Source of the DNA: Nocardia vaccinii NBRC 15922
GTDB lineage: Bacteria > Actinomycetota > Actinomycetes > Mycobacteriales > Mycobacteriaceae
DNA: 64,000 nucleotides
NCBI RefSeq assembly: GCF_001613305.1
Contig: NZ_BDCC01000035.1
Location: 1-64,000, forward strand
Direction: 5' to 3'
This document shows positions 1 to 8,210 of this stretch, one piece after another (within the stretch, counting starts at the first letter, position 1; each line of letters opens with the position of its first letter). The position numbers and the translations under genes are program-made. Below the pieces are notes generated by a model. That model made no database searches, was not told where the DNA came from, and worked only from the letters and a program-made list of their open reading frames with translations.

Positions 1-986
1 ACTAACCCCCGCCGTTTCCCAGCACCACTGATCTCCTGCAGCACCGAACACCACTCACCGAAACCTGGCCCGCCTGCGTGACCGCCGATTTTAGTAGCGA
101 GGGCTGTCACCGACCCCAGTGCGATGCCCTGTACGCGCGAAAGCGCAAGCGTCAGCAATGCGCAGTAACACAGCAGAACTTCCGCAGTCTCAAGGATTGC
201 CTCGTATGCCTGGGCGTGGTCGCCGGTACTCATCGATACCTCGACGCCTCTCCAGCGCACCGCAATGGGGTGCGGGAACTGCGTGCGGACCACCGTCCCG
301 AAATCGTCCAGCTGCGCCGCGGCTTCCACGCGCAGACGAACTGTTCGTCCGGCATCGATGAGGGCCTGGCGGGCTAGTTCGGTGTCGGCTCCCCTTCCGA
401 AGGCGGAGGTGAGTAGGACGTCGGCTTCGGCGGCCCACTGGTTCAATTGCCGCTCAGCGGTCCGTAGGTCCTCAAGCGCGGTGGTGAGCAGTGCGTCGGG
501 GGCGGGCAGCGGTAAGCCCCGTAGCCTGCCCACGGTCAGCCGCAACATGCCGGTGGTTCCTGATGACGCATGGGCAGTGACGTTATTCGAGGTAAGGTAG
601 GCCGCGATCAGGGTCAGATAGTCGTGATCGATCAGCTGTTTGGGACGCAGAATCAGCAGGTTGGCGGAACCCGGGGCGGCGGGCAGATCAGTCATGCGCG
701 CCACAGCCGCACGCGCCGTACTAGAGAACACTGTCGTCATGACGATGTCGCCGACGCGAAGCACGAGATTGTCAGGTATAGCCAGTGCCCACGTGTCCGA
801 GGACTCGTCGGCGTCGAGGATGTGGCCGGTGTGCCGAATATGCCGGGGCGCGAGCAGACGGACGGCGCCTGAGGCATCTGGTGCACACTCCTCGGTCATG
901 CCCCTCGCGCCCGGTGCGGCCCAGTGCAGGTCGAACAGTGCAGCCACTGTTCGCTCATCGTGTGCATGGTTCGTAGTGTCGGCCAT
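1..986 (-). CDS. HsdS-like target-recognition-domain protein, partial (3' end beyond the window)
   Basis: The frame is open for 328 codons from ATG at 986 to the left edge. A clear AGGAGGGGG ribosome site lies about 5 bases upstream. Residues about 40-175 resemble one target recognition domain of a type I restriction specificity subunit: LRVGDIVM, then LLILRP, then a YLTLIAAYLTS helix and a closing LRGLPLPAPD. This is the usual order GDI, ILRP, helix, LPxP. The second half (190-328) is helical with no recognised motif. HsdS subunits bind DNA and direct a methylase or nuclease, so a restriction or related defence role is inferred, but no methylase or nuclease partner is visible. Confident that it is a gene, moderate on the family. 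Confidence 0.7.
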   Translation of the reverse strand, partial: MADTTNHAHDERTVAALFDLHWAAPGARGMTEECAPDASGAVRLLAPRHIRHTGHILDADESSDTWALAIPDNLVLRVGDIVMTTVFSSTARAAVARMTDLPAAPGSANLLILRPKQLIDHDYLTLIAAYLTSNNVTAHASSGTTGMLRLTVGRLRGLPLPAPDALLTTALEDLRTAERQLNQWAAEADVLLTSAFGRGADTELARQALIDAGRTVRLRVEAAAQLDDFGTVVRTQFPHPIAVRWRGVEVSMSTGDHAQAYEAILETAEVLLCYCALLTLALSRVQGIALGSVTALATKIGGHAGGPGFGEWCSVLQEISGAGKRRGL

Positions 987-1296
987 CAGCTACCCCCTCC
1001 TTGGCTCCCGGGGACACTATTGCTCATCGTGTACTCACGCAACGCGTTTCGTATGACATGCGGCCGCGAAGTCGAGCTGGCGGTTAATCGGCAAGTAGCC
1101 GCCTGCATGCCCTGTCTCTGCGTAAGCGTGCTTGCCGGCAGGACCGGGATCGATCCGTGGCCTGAATCAAAGGCATCGTTTGCCGCTGTGCGCGCTGAGC
1201 AAAAGCGGCCAATTGTGGCGGCCAGCGGACCAGAGCTCTCGCGGCTCAAGACGCCCATGATACGCGGCTCGCCTAAATCCTCTCGGCGAGTGGTGA
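987..1296. other. Intergenic, no supported gene
   Basis: About 310 bases between the HsdS-like start and the next fragment. It holds the ribosome site and presumably the promoter of the minus-strand HsdS-like gene. I see no coding pattern on either strand. Confidence 0.5.
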
Positions 1297-1584
1297 TTAC
1301 ATTGCGCTTCGGCGCCGCAGAGCGGCCATCGCCCAATCCATCTCCAAATGCTCGGCTGCGCGAGGGAATGGGTCTCGGACCTCCTCGGCCGTGGTCGGTG
1401 GTGCGCTCACTCGGGCGACGCGCAGCACGGTCGGGGCAGGTTCTTCGGCACGGTAGCCAGCGAGCTTGTGATGTCCGTCGAGAAACGAAACCACTCCATA
1501 GGTTTTCGGCGCTGGCGGCACCAAGCCCATAGCCCCGACCCTCGCGCTGAGGAGCTGGCCGCAGTCCGCAATCGAGCCGAGCAC
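1297..1584 (-). pseudogene. Gene fragment with a DGHHKLAGY motif
   Basis: An open frame of 95 codons whose central part looks coding: a VVSFLDGHHKLAGY segment followed by VLRVARVSAPPTTAEEV. DGHHKL-type motifs occur in ParB/sulfiredoxin-like and related small domains, but the fragment is too short to assign. There is no ribosome site at the first start codon, and the upstream part expected of a complete protein is missing. I read it as the 3' part of a decayed gene. It could also be a genuine small gene with a wrong start. Confidence 0.3.
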
Positions 1585-1674
1585 CGCAAACGCACGATAA
1601 CGCCGCTGATCGCGCGGTTCGGTATGCGGCCCTCGTCACAACGGGCCACCAGCCCGAGACGCTACGCTCAGGCG

Positions 1675-2391
1675 GTGACCCGGGTGTTCGTGGTGTTGCC
1701 CAAAGGCGCGGCTCGAAAGGCCGTCGAAGTTGCTGATTACGTTGGATCACAACATGACTGCGCACCCTCCGAGGATGACCACATGTTGTGTATGACCGGC
1801 GTGGTAGAGGGCTGGAACAACAGCGTGACACGCACCAATCGCCCCGATCTTGCTGTACAAGCGACGTTTCACGGTGACGCGGTGCAGGTCCGGGTACCCG
1901 ATGACGCTGTCCGGGGATTCCTTCCGATCATGGAAGAGGTCGTCTCCCCCGATGGCGAACTCTACGATGCCACATTCGAGGTCTTCGTCCGTTCGAGTTC
2001 ACGTGAACCGGTCGTGGTCGACATCGGCGGCAAACACACGTATTCCTCGTTGAGCCAGCGTGAGCTGCGCTACTGGGTGCCGAATCTACACCGATACGCC
2101 CGGACACCCTTCCTTATCGTCAGCAAGACCAACGACACCATGTCCTTCATCCAGACCCACCGCGGCGGACCCCTGCGCCGACCGGACGAGCCGATCACCT
2201 ATGCGCTGGAAATCGCTCGCGGCTCGACCGAGCGCCACTACACCGCAGAGCCCGAGCTCAACGACCCCGCGACGGTCGCCGACCTCATCTGGGACTGGGT
2301 GCAGGATCGGTGGGATCGGCTGCACGAGCTGCGATGGAACAAGTACGGTCGGGACGGGGCTTGTTTCCCGGTCGGATCCCTCGACGAATAG
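1675..2391 (+). CDS. Hypothetical protein, Imm1-like immunity candidate
   Basis: A 238-residue protein starting at GTG. The open frame extends further upstream, but codon quality falls off there, so this start is a choice, not a certainty. The C-terminal 110 residues have the pattern of Imm1-type immunity proteins: a strand with IVSKTNDTMSFIQTHRGG, a YALEIARGSTERHY segment, then a helix (VADLIWDWVQDRWDRL) ending near RWNKY. Imm1 proteins neutralise secreted nuclease toxins. No cognate toxin is adjacent, so it may be an orphan immunity gene in this toxin-rich island. The family assignment rests on pattern only. Confidence 0.45.
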   Translation: MTRVFVVLPKGAARKAVEVADYVGSQHDCAPSEDDHMLCMTGVVEGWNNSVTRTNRPDLAVQATFHGDAVQVRVPDDAVRGFLPIMEEVVSPDGELYDATFEVFVRSSSREPVVVDIGGKHTYSSLSQRELRYWVPNLHRYARTPFLIVSKTNDTMSFIQTHRGGPLRRPDEPITYALEIARGSTERHYTAEPELNDPATVADLIWDWVQDRWDRLHELRWNKYGRDGACFPVGSLDE

Positions 2392-2565
2392 CAGCGCGCG
2401 CGAACACTGGATCACGCGGCTCGAACCACCACTCGACTGCACTCACATGCCGCATCCAGTGCGCACGGCGGAGTCTGATCCCCTGTCTTTCGCAGTTCCC
2501 ATGTTCACAGCGCCCGCCAGGAGGCGAACCCGCGACACGGGCTGCCCGTGTGGATACTGCCGCGT

Positions 2566-3042
2566 CTATGCGCGTGGTCGCCCGTGGACATCACGCGTAG
2601 GAATGCCACGCTCGCGGAGTTTGGCCAGCACGGTAGTGGGGTCGACACCCAGGTGTTGGCCGACGCGGGCGAGCGACCAGCCCAGGTTGTACAGGTGGAT
2701 AGCGTCATCGGCCTGTTCGGCGGACAACCCCTTACGGCGCATCGGCACCTCGTGTCGGTGCAGGATGTCGCTGACCGTTCGCCGCTCGATACCGAACCGG
2801 GCACCCAGTTCGTACACCGTCGCCCCACCTTCATAACCAGCGATCAGTTCCCGAACCTGACCGTCGTCGAGCCGACGAACCCGCCCACCCGAACCTATTG
2901 GTTTGATCCCCAGTTCGGGGCCATCAACCACCGGATGGTTCGGATTGATTAGCGTTAGGCCCACAAATCGGCCCGAAAAGAGCCATTGATCAGGGATTTT
3001 GTCGCCTGTCGGACATGAGACCGCTTTCGTTCGGTATCGCAT
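2566..3042 (-). CDS. Tandem helix-turn-helix protein, family copy 1
   Basis: A 158-residue protein with two resolvase-like helix-turn-helix units. The first is at about residues 61-98 (VRELIAGYEGGATVYELG, then GIERRTVSDILHRH). The second is at about 105-150 (DDAIHLYNLGWSLARVG, then LGVDPTTVLAKLRERG). It ends with the family tail TRDVHGRPRA. The ATG start is preceded by AGGTGAT and is conserved with copy 4, so it is probably the true start. There is no catalytic domain. It is one of seven relatives in this window, all on the minus strand. DNA binding is a safe inference; the role is unknown. Possible roles are a repressor or the targeting part of a mobile unit. Confidence 0.7.
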   Translation of the reverse strand: MRYRTKAVSCPTGDKIPDQWLFSGRFVGLTLINPNHPVVDGPELGIKPIGSGGRVRRLDDGQVRELIAGYEGGATVYELGARFGIERRTVSDILHRHEVPMRRKGLSAEQADDAIHLYNLGWSLARVGQHLGVDPTTVLAKLRERGIPTRDVHGRPRA

Positions 3043-3196
3043 ATCACCTGATCAGTTCCTGTTTTTGTGTTCTAATAGGCACCCCAAGGTGTGTAGCCGT
3101 CGGTGTCGACTATCTCCGAATGCACACTGTCGATACCACGACCGCGAGCCATGCTCGCCGCCAGCGCGGTCTCGTCCCGGTCCTCATGGATCGATG
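2960..3196. repeat. Duplicated flank shared with 18555-18812
   Basis: By eye, this stretch matches 18555-18812 at about three quarters of positions. Long shared words include TGATCAGGG, GCATATC, CCTGTTTT and CCCAAGGTGTGT, and both end near CATGGATCGATG. It covers the start of HTH copy 1 and its upstream flank, including the beginning of a region that at the second site reads into a GNAT fragment. Here it stops where HTH copy 2 begins. Confidence 0.6.
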
Positions 3197-3739
3197 TCAC
3201 GACCGAGCCCGTCCGTGTGTGTCGCGGGTGCGAACCCCACGCTCGCGCAGACGATTCAACACGGTGGTTGGGTCGACGTCGAAGTGTTTCCCGACCCGTG
3301 CCAGGGACCAACCGAGACCGTACAGGCGGATCGCCTCATCGATCTGGCCGGGCGACAGGCCGCGTCGGTGCATCTGCACACCGTGCCGATGCAGGATCGC
3401 GCTGACGGTGCGGCGATCGACCCCGAACCGGTCGCCCAGCTCGCAGAGCGTTGCACCGGCGACATAATCGCGTATCAGCATCCGGATCCGGTCTTGATCA
3501 AGTTGTCGTGCCCGCCGCGGTGACACCGGTGAACCCTCGCCACCGATCGCGCCAGGCTCGTCACGACTTCGCTTGCCGGCCATCTGCTCTCGCGCCAGCT
3601 CGACGAGCACCTCCGCGATCTTGCGGGCATCAGGGCGATCACGACGAACTCCACGGACCGCGAGCCCACCCCACCGGGCAACAGAGTTGAGCGGTATCGT
3701 CATGCCCCCACTGTCCCGCCGCAGCCCAATCCGGGCCAA
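3197..3739 (-). CDS. Tandem helix-turn-helix protein, family copy 2
   Basis: A 180-residue member of the same family. Two helix-turn-helix units occupy the C-terminal 100 residues (IRMLIRDYVAGATLCELG with GVDRRTVSAILHRHGV, then IDEAIRLYGLGWSLARVG with VDPTTVLNRLRERGV), closing with TRDTHGRARS. It is the most divergent copy: the N-terminal 75 residues do not match copies 1, 4 or 5 and contain a charged helix (KIAEVLVELAREQMAGKR). It lies head-to-tail behind copy 1, in the same orientation, separated only by the duplicated flank. Function unknown beyond likely DNA binding. Confidence 0.65.
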   Translation of the reverse strand: MARIGLRRDSGGMTIPLNSVARWGGLAVRGVRRDRPDARKIAEVLVELAREQMAGKRSRDEPGAIGGEGSPVSPRRARQLDQDRIRMLIRDYVAGATLCELGDRFGVDRRTVSAILHRHGVQMHRRGLSPGQIDEAIRLYGLGWSLARVGKHFDVDPTTVLNRLRERGVRTRDTHGRARS

Positions 3740-3969
3740 GCTACCGGTCAGGTCGCGCCGCTGCAGATGGTTGTCGGTGTTATCCGCGAATCACGATTTC
3801 GATGGCATCGACCGAGACGCCGAAGCTTAGGGCGAGCCCGGCCTTGGCCTGGGATGGTGAGCGTGCCGGTGGGTTCAGGTTCCGGTTCGCTGACGGTGTC
3901 TGGACGTTCATGCCGCTGGAACGCAAGGCTGTCGAGCTGCACTCGTTTAGATCGCACAGGGATGGTGGC

Positions 3970-6315
3970 TCAGTGCATGGTCTGGCGGCGTGGGTCAGGG
4001 AATCCGAGTTCGGTGTAGCCGGGGGCGCGTTGTTGGAGGGTTCTGGCAAGGACGGGGGTGTGGGTGTCGTGGTAGTCGTGGACAGTGGCGGTGGATTTGC
4101 CGGGATGCGCGCGGGTGATGCGGCCGACGTACTGGATGAGGCGACCTTTGAACTTCACGGGCGCGGACAGGAACAAGGTGTCCAGGGCGGGGCAGTCGAA
4201 CCCCTCGCCGATGTAGGAGCCGGTGCCCACGATCAGTAGCGGTTCTCCGTTGCTCGAGTGGGTGGCGATGGTCTCGTGCGCGGTGTGGCGCTGGCCGGCG
4301 CTCATGCCGCCCCGCAGGGTGATGATGCCGGTGATGCCTTCGCCCGAGAGTCGGTCGGTGAGGGCATTGAGGTGGTTGATCCACGTGGTGAGGACGAGGA
4401 TGTTCGCGCCGGAGCGGTGTGCGGCGGTGACGTCGGTGACGATCTGGGTCAGGCGGTCGTCGTCGGCGACCAGTGCCCGGTAGATTTCGGCTATCCCGCC
4501 GGGTTGGGAGGGGTCCGCGTCACCGGTGTAGGCGAACCTCGTGGGATGGATGTGCAGGACCGGGTGCGGGGCCGGGGCAGCATCGTCGGTGGGAAGGTGA
4601 CCAGCTCGGGGTGCGTCGATGGTGTGGGTGCAGGCGCCGAGTTGATGGTAGATCAGGTCGTCGAGTTGGTCGCGGCGGTAGGGGGTGGCGGTGAGGCCGA
4701 GCCAGTACTTGGCGGGAATCTTGTTGAGGACGTCGGTGAATGCGCTCGAGGCCACATGGTGGCATTCGTCGACCACGACTAACCCGTAACCGCTGGTGAG
4801 CTCGTCGATGTTGGGCCGTCGGGCGAGGGTGGGCAGCAGAGCGACATCGAGGACACCGGTGGTCTTGGATCGGCCGCCGCCGATCTGCCCGCACTTGATC
4901 CCGAGATGGTCGATGATGCGGGCACGCCATTGATCGGCCAATGCTTTGCGGTCGACGATGACCAGGGTGGAGGTGGCCCGCGCCGCGATCACCGCGCAGG
5001 CGATAACGGTTTTACCGGTACCGGGAGGCGCGACCACGACCGCGGTGTCGCCGTTGGTGGCGGCGTGGACGGCGTGCTGCTGTTCGGTACGCAGTTCGAC
5101 GGTGCAGGTGAAGTCCTGTGGCGTGCCGGTGCTGCGGGTGTCGGTGAGATGCAGGGTGCTGTCAGAGGATTCGATGAGGCGGGTCAGGAGTGGGAGCAGG
5201 CCGCGGGGCAACATCAGGTCGCCGTCGAGGGTTTCGTCGTAGCTACGCAAGAACCGTGGGGTGTCCCAGGTGCTGCGGCGGGCGCGTTGGCGGGCGAAGA
5301 ATTCCGGGTTGGCGATCGAGGCTGCGTGTTTGACCGCGGAAATCATCGCCGGCCCCAGATCGGTGGCAGTCACCTCGATGCGGGCGCCGAACGTCGCACG
5401 CACCACTGCGGCGGGCCGCGGCACGATCTTCGACGAGGTCGGTAGCCGCAAGCGCCGCACATCGTGACCGAGCTGGGGCTGGAGCAGTGAGCTGGCGAAA
5501 CCCTCGACCTGCTTGGCCGACAAGCGAGCGATACTGGACAGGTAGGCCCACTGATCCTCGAAGGGTTCCAGAGTGGCCGGGTCGAGGAAGACCGTGGTGC
5601 CGTGCTGGCGGCGTGCGCCGGCCAAGGGCGCGGCGATGAGGTTGCCGACGCCCCGGCCGGTGTGGGTGTCCTGGGACGGGAAGAGCCGGTCGTAACTGGA
5701 TAGGCTCATCCGGCCGCGTAACCCGATCGCTTCGGCGAGCAGGCCCGTGGCCATCCGCCGCGCTGACACCGCGGGCACGGCGGTGGCGAAGAAGATCCAC
5801 ACATGAGCGCCGCGTCCGGATTGCGATATCTCCAAGGCGGCCGGAATCCCGGCGGCGCGAGCGGCTTTCACATACGCCAGGGCGTCCAACATCGCGGTAT
5901 CTTTGTCGAAATCCGCTGCTACCCACCAGCAGGTGTCGTCATCGGCCAGCGGATACAACCCGATATGGTGCCCGCCCCTCAGGTGCCGGTCGACTACCTC
6001 TGTGGTCAACGGCAGATACGACACCTCATCCGGGGACATTCCCTTGCGCCATTTCCCGCGGATCGCGGGTACCCACCCCGAGCGGCCGTCGCGGGGGTTC
6101 TCCCAGCGCACGGCATAGGTGTCGGTGCGGGCACCGAACAGATCCAGGAAAAACCCGACCTTCTCCGCCGGAGCCGCCCGCATATCTACCGGAATGCCAC
6201 CGGCGGTCTGATCCGGTTCCGCGGCGCGGGATTGATCACCGGTGAGCCGCAACAGATTACGCAGCCGAGCATTCTCCGTGCGCAGAGCCTCGAGTTCGCC
6301 AGGGAAGGTTTCCAC
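3970..6315 (-). CDS. TOTE-type archaeo-eukaryotic primase domain fused to superfamily II helicase
   Basis: A 781-residue protein starting at GTG. A short N-terminal coiled coil (LEALRTENARLRNLLRL) precedes an archaeo-eukaryotic primase-like module at about residues 45-290. That module shows a metal-binding DFDKD motif and a GRGAHVWIFF segment typical of the TOTE conflict-system primase family. Residues about 410-770 form a DEAD/DEAH-type helicase: Walker A PPGTGKT, Walker B VVDECHH, motif III LTATP, and motif VI QYVGRITR. Known relatives are proposed to act in conflict with invading elements through primase and helicase action on nucleic acid. Two uncharacterised genes lie directly upstream on the same strand, 68 bases away, and probably share its transcript. 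Domain calls are strong; the biological role is inferred. Confidence 0.85.
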   Translation of the reverse strand: METFPGELEALRTENARLRNLLRLTGDQSRAAEPDQTAGGIPVDMRAAPAEKVGFFLDLFGARTDTYAVRWENPRDGRSGWVPAIRGKWRKGMSPDEVSYLPLTTEVVDRHLRGGHHIGLYPLADDDTCWWVAADFDKDTAMLDALAYVKAARAAGIPAALEISQSGRGAHVWIFFATAVPAVSARRMATGLLAEAIGLRGRMSLSSYDRLFPSQDTHTGRGVGNLIAAPLAGARRQHGTTVFLDPATLEPFEDQWAYLSSIARLSAKQVEGFASSLLQPQLGHDVRRLRLPTSSKIVPRPAAVVRATFGARIEVTATDLGPAMISAVKHAASIANPEFFARQRARRSTWDTPRFLRSYDETLDGDLMLPRGLLPLLTRLIESSDSTLHLTDTRSTGTPQDFTCTVELRTEQQHAVHAATNGDTAVVVAPPGTGKTVIACAVIAARATSTLVIVDRKALADQWRARIIDHLGIKCGQIGGGRSKTTGVLDVALLPTLARRPNIDELTSGYGLVVVDECHHVASSAFTDVLNKIPAKYWLGLTATPYRRDQLDDLIYHQLGACTHTIDAPRAGHLPTDDAAPAPHPVLHIHPTRFAYTGDADPSQPGGIAEIYRALVADDDRLTQIVTDVTAAHRSGANILVLTTWINHLNALTDRLSGEGITGIITLRGGMSAGQRHTAHETIATHSSNGEPLLIVGTGSYIGEGFDCPALDTLFLSAPVKFKGRLIQYVGRITRAHPGKSTATVHDYHDTHTPVLARTLQQRAPGYTELGFPDPRRQTMH

Positions 6316-6383
6316 GGCTGCCCAGTGTGCACGGCCGAATGGTGAGCAGGCCAGTCACCGAGACGCAGCGGAGCCGATAGGGA

Positions 6384-7550
6384 TCAGAGATCGTTGCGAT
6401 CGAGGCGCTCGATGAGGGCGCGTTCGCGTGCGTGCGTTTGCCGCAGGGCCATGGAGCGCTCGGCGAACGTATCGGAGCGGTCGTCGCGGTCGGCCAAAGC
6501 CTGTAGATCGCTCAGTAGCGTGACGGCGGCCTCGTATTCTGCCGGTTTCCGGGTGGCGATCATCGCCTCGACACGCGACCACGCGAGGTCTTGTGTGTCG
6601 GCCAGCTTGTCGAGTCGTCGTTCCCGGGCGACGGTACGAGCGTGTTCCTGTCGTGCTTCTTCTTCGGCGCGCTTCTCGATCAGCCGGCGCTCGTGGTCGG
6701 CTCGTCGCCGCGCCGCGTTGTCGAGCAGGTCGGCCACTGTCCGGCGGGCTCGGGTGGGGACGGCCGGAGTCGCGTCGCTGCGGAAGCGGCGCAGCAACTC
6801 CATCCGCACCCGCGCGGCCTCCCCTTGCACAACCCGCGCCAGTAGCTGGTCTTTCTCGATGGCTGGCAGGTGGGTCAGCCAGGTGACGAGGGCACCGAGA
6901 TCGTCGCTGATCTGGTCGAGCGGTGCTGAACCCTGCGCCGCAATCGCGAGGAGGTCGGCGTCGAGGCGCAGGAAGTCGGCCAGCGCACGCTGGGACGCGG
7001 TGAGCGCGCCCAGCCCAGGCGGCGCCGGTGGTTCGAGATCGTCGTCGGCTTCGCGGTCGAAGAGGTCTTCGTCGCGTTCCCAGGCACCGTAAGCGGACAG
7101 CCAGGCGAGGTAATGCGGTCGGAGGTCGCCGGCGGCCAGTTCAGCGCGGACCCCGACGATCGCCGACAGCAATCCTGCGGAGTCGTAGTCGAAGTCGAAC
7201 TCACCGGTGTCGTCCTGGCTGGTGAAGTCGAGTACGACGAACTCGTCAGCCGACCATGCGTTCACCCGGTCGCCGACGCAGTAGTCATCGACGACACCGG
7301 GATCGAGAAGGTCACAGGGCAGGCGGAACATCACCCGGTGGGTGCCCCAATTGGCGACATACAGGTGCGCATCGTAGAAGCACTCCATCAACCGGTCGGG
7401 GTCGCCTTTGAAATCACCCCAGTGATACTCGTTGACGAAACTGGTGGCCGTGATCATCGCCCTGGTCGACAGCGACCGAACCGCAGCCTGCTCGTGATCG
7501 TCGAGTGGCCGGTCGACCGCCAGGAACTCGTAGTACTGATACTCGCTCAC
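6384..7550 (-). CDS. Conserved hypothetical protein with C-terminal coiled coil
   Basis: A 388-residue protein. The N-terminal half is a compact acidic domain opening with YQYYEFLAVDRPL and containing FVNEYHWGDFKGDP and HLYVANWGTH segments that look well conserved but carry no motif I can name. The C-terminal third is a long charged coiled coil (ADHERRLIEKRAEEEARQEH). It overlaps the upstream gene by one base and lies 68 bases before the primase-helicase, so the three probably form one transcription unit. I recognise the architecture as a recurrent actinobacterial hypothetical but know no function. A scaffold or partner role with the helicase is inference only. Confidence 0.75.
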   Translation of the reverse strand: MSEYQYYEFLAVDRPLDDHEQAAVRSLSTRAMITATSFVNEYHWGDFKGDPDRLMECFYDAHLYVANWGTHRVMFRLPCDLLDPGVVDDYCVGDRVNAWSADEFVVLDFTSQDDTGEFDFDYDSAGLLSAIVGVRAELAAGDLRPHYLAWLSAYGAWERDEDLFDREADDDLEPPAPPGLGALTASQRALADFLRLDADLLAIAAQGSAPLDQISDDLGALVTWLTHLPAIEKDQLLARVVQGEAARVRMELLRRFRSDATPAVPTRARRTVADLLDNAARRRADHERRLIEKRAEEEARQEHARTVARERRLDKLADTQDLAWSRVEAMIATRKPAEYEAAVTLLSDLQALADRDDRSDTFAERSMALRQTHARERALIERLDRNDL

Positions 7551-7888
7551 TATCGATCCACTCCGTCGGTACAGGCAAAGGTCTCTGCCCGGAATGACGA
7601 GTCGTCGCCCAGGTGGAAGAAGAAGTACCCCTCAATCATTTCGTCGTCAGCGAGGACTGCCCAGCCCCGGCCGCTGACCTGGTCGCTCTCGTCGATGCCC
7701 TCGAAGGTGAACTCGACACCGGGCCGGCCATCCCGCTGGGCAGGGCGGCTGTCCAGCCAGCCGCGGACGGCGATGAAACCGAACTGACCGGTCCCGTCTG
7801 CACCGAATTCGATGAAACCCGGCTCGACCAGGTCGATGGCATCACTATCCCAGCCGCTCATCGCAACGATCCGCCACCGACCGGCCAT
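7550..7888 (-). CDS. Small conserved hypothetical protein
   Basis: A 112-residue protein beginning MAGRWRIVAMSGWD. The open frame extends 26 codons upstream, but those codons look non-coding, so the internal ATG is preferred even though its ribosome site is weak. The sequence alternates strands rich in aromatic residues (FIEFGADGTGQFGFIAVRGW, GYFFFHLGDDSSF), suggesting a small beta barrel. It overlaps the following gene by one base and is first in the likely three-gene unit ending in the primase-helicase. Function unknown. Confidence 0.6.
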   Translation of the reverse strand: MAGRWRIVAMSGWDSDAIDLVEPGFIEFGADGTGQFGFIAVRGWLDSRPAQRDGRPGVEFTFEGIDESDQVSGRGWAVLADDEMIEGYFFFHLGDDSSFRAETFACTDGVDR

Positions 7889-7946
7889 CCGTGCCGCAGC
7901 CCTAGGAGGAACGCCTCTCGTCATAAGGCGACAGGGTAGCCGTCGA

Positions 7947-8195
7947 TTACATTCGCGCTCTCCCATGAGAATCCCGCGTGGGTATTCCCCGCCGGCGCAG
8001 TGCGGTCAGCACGGTGGTGTGGTTGACGTTGAGATGGTTGCCGACCCGGGCAAGTGACCAGCCGAGCTTGTAGAGATGGATGGCGATATCGACCTGGTCG
8101 GGGGACAGCCCGCGGCGGCGCATCGGCACTTCGTGCCGGTGGAGGATATTGCTGACCGTGCGCCGTTCGATACCGAGTCGACTAGCCAGTTTTAG
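7947..8195 (-). pseudogene. Tandem helix-turn-helix gene, truncated copy 3
   Basis: Only the 3' part of the family gene remains. Homology starts within the first helix-turn-helix (LGIERRTVSNILHRHEV) and continues through the second (IAIHLYKLGWSLARVG) to the TRDSHGRARM tail. Upstream, the reading frame runs straight into the end of the Rhs gene, with the Rhs TGA stop about 10 codons before the conserved part. No start codon suits the complete domain, although an internal ATG could give a 60-residue protein carrying only the second unit. Confidence 0.6.
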
Positions 8196-8210
8196 GGGTA
8201 GAGCTCCAAA

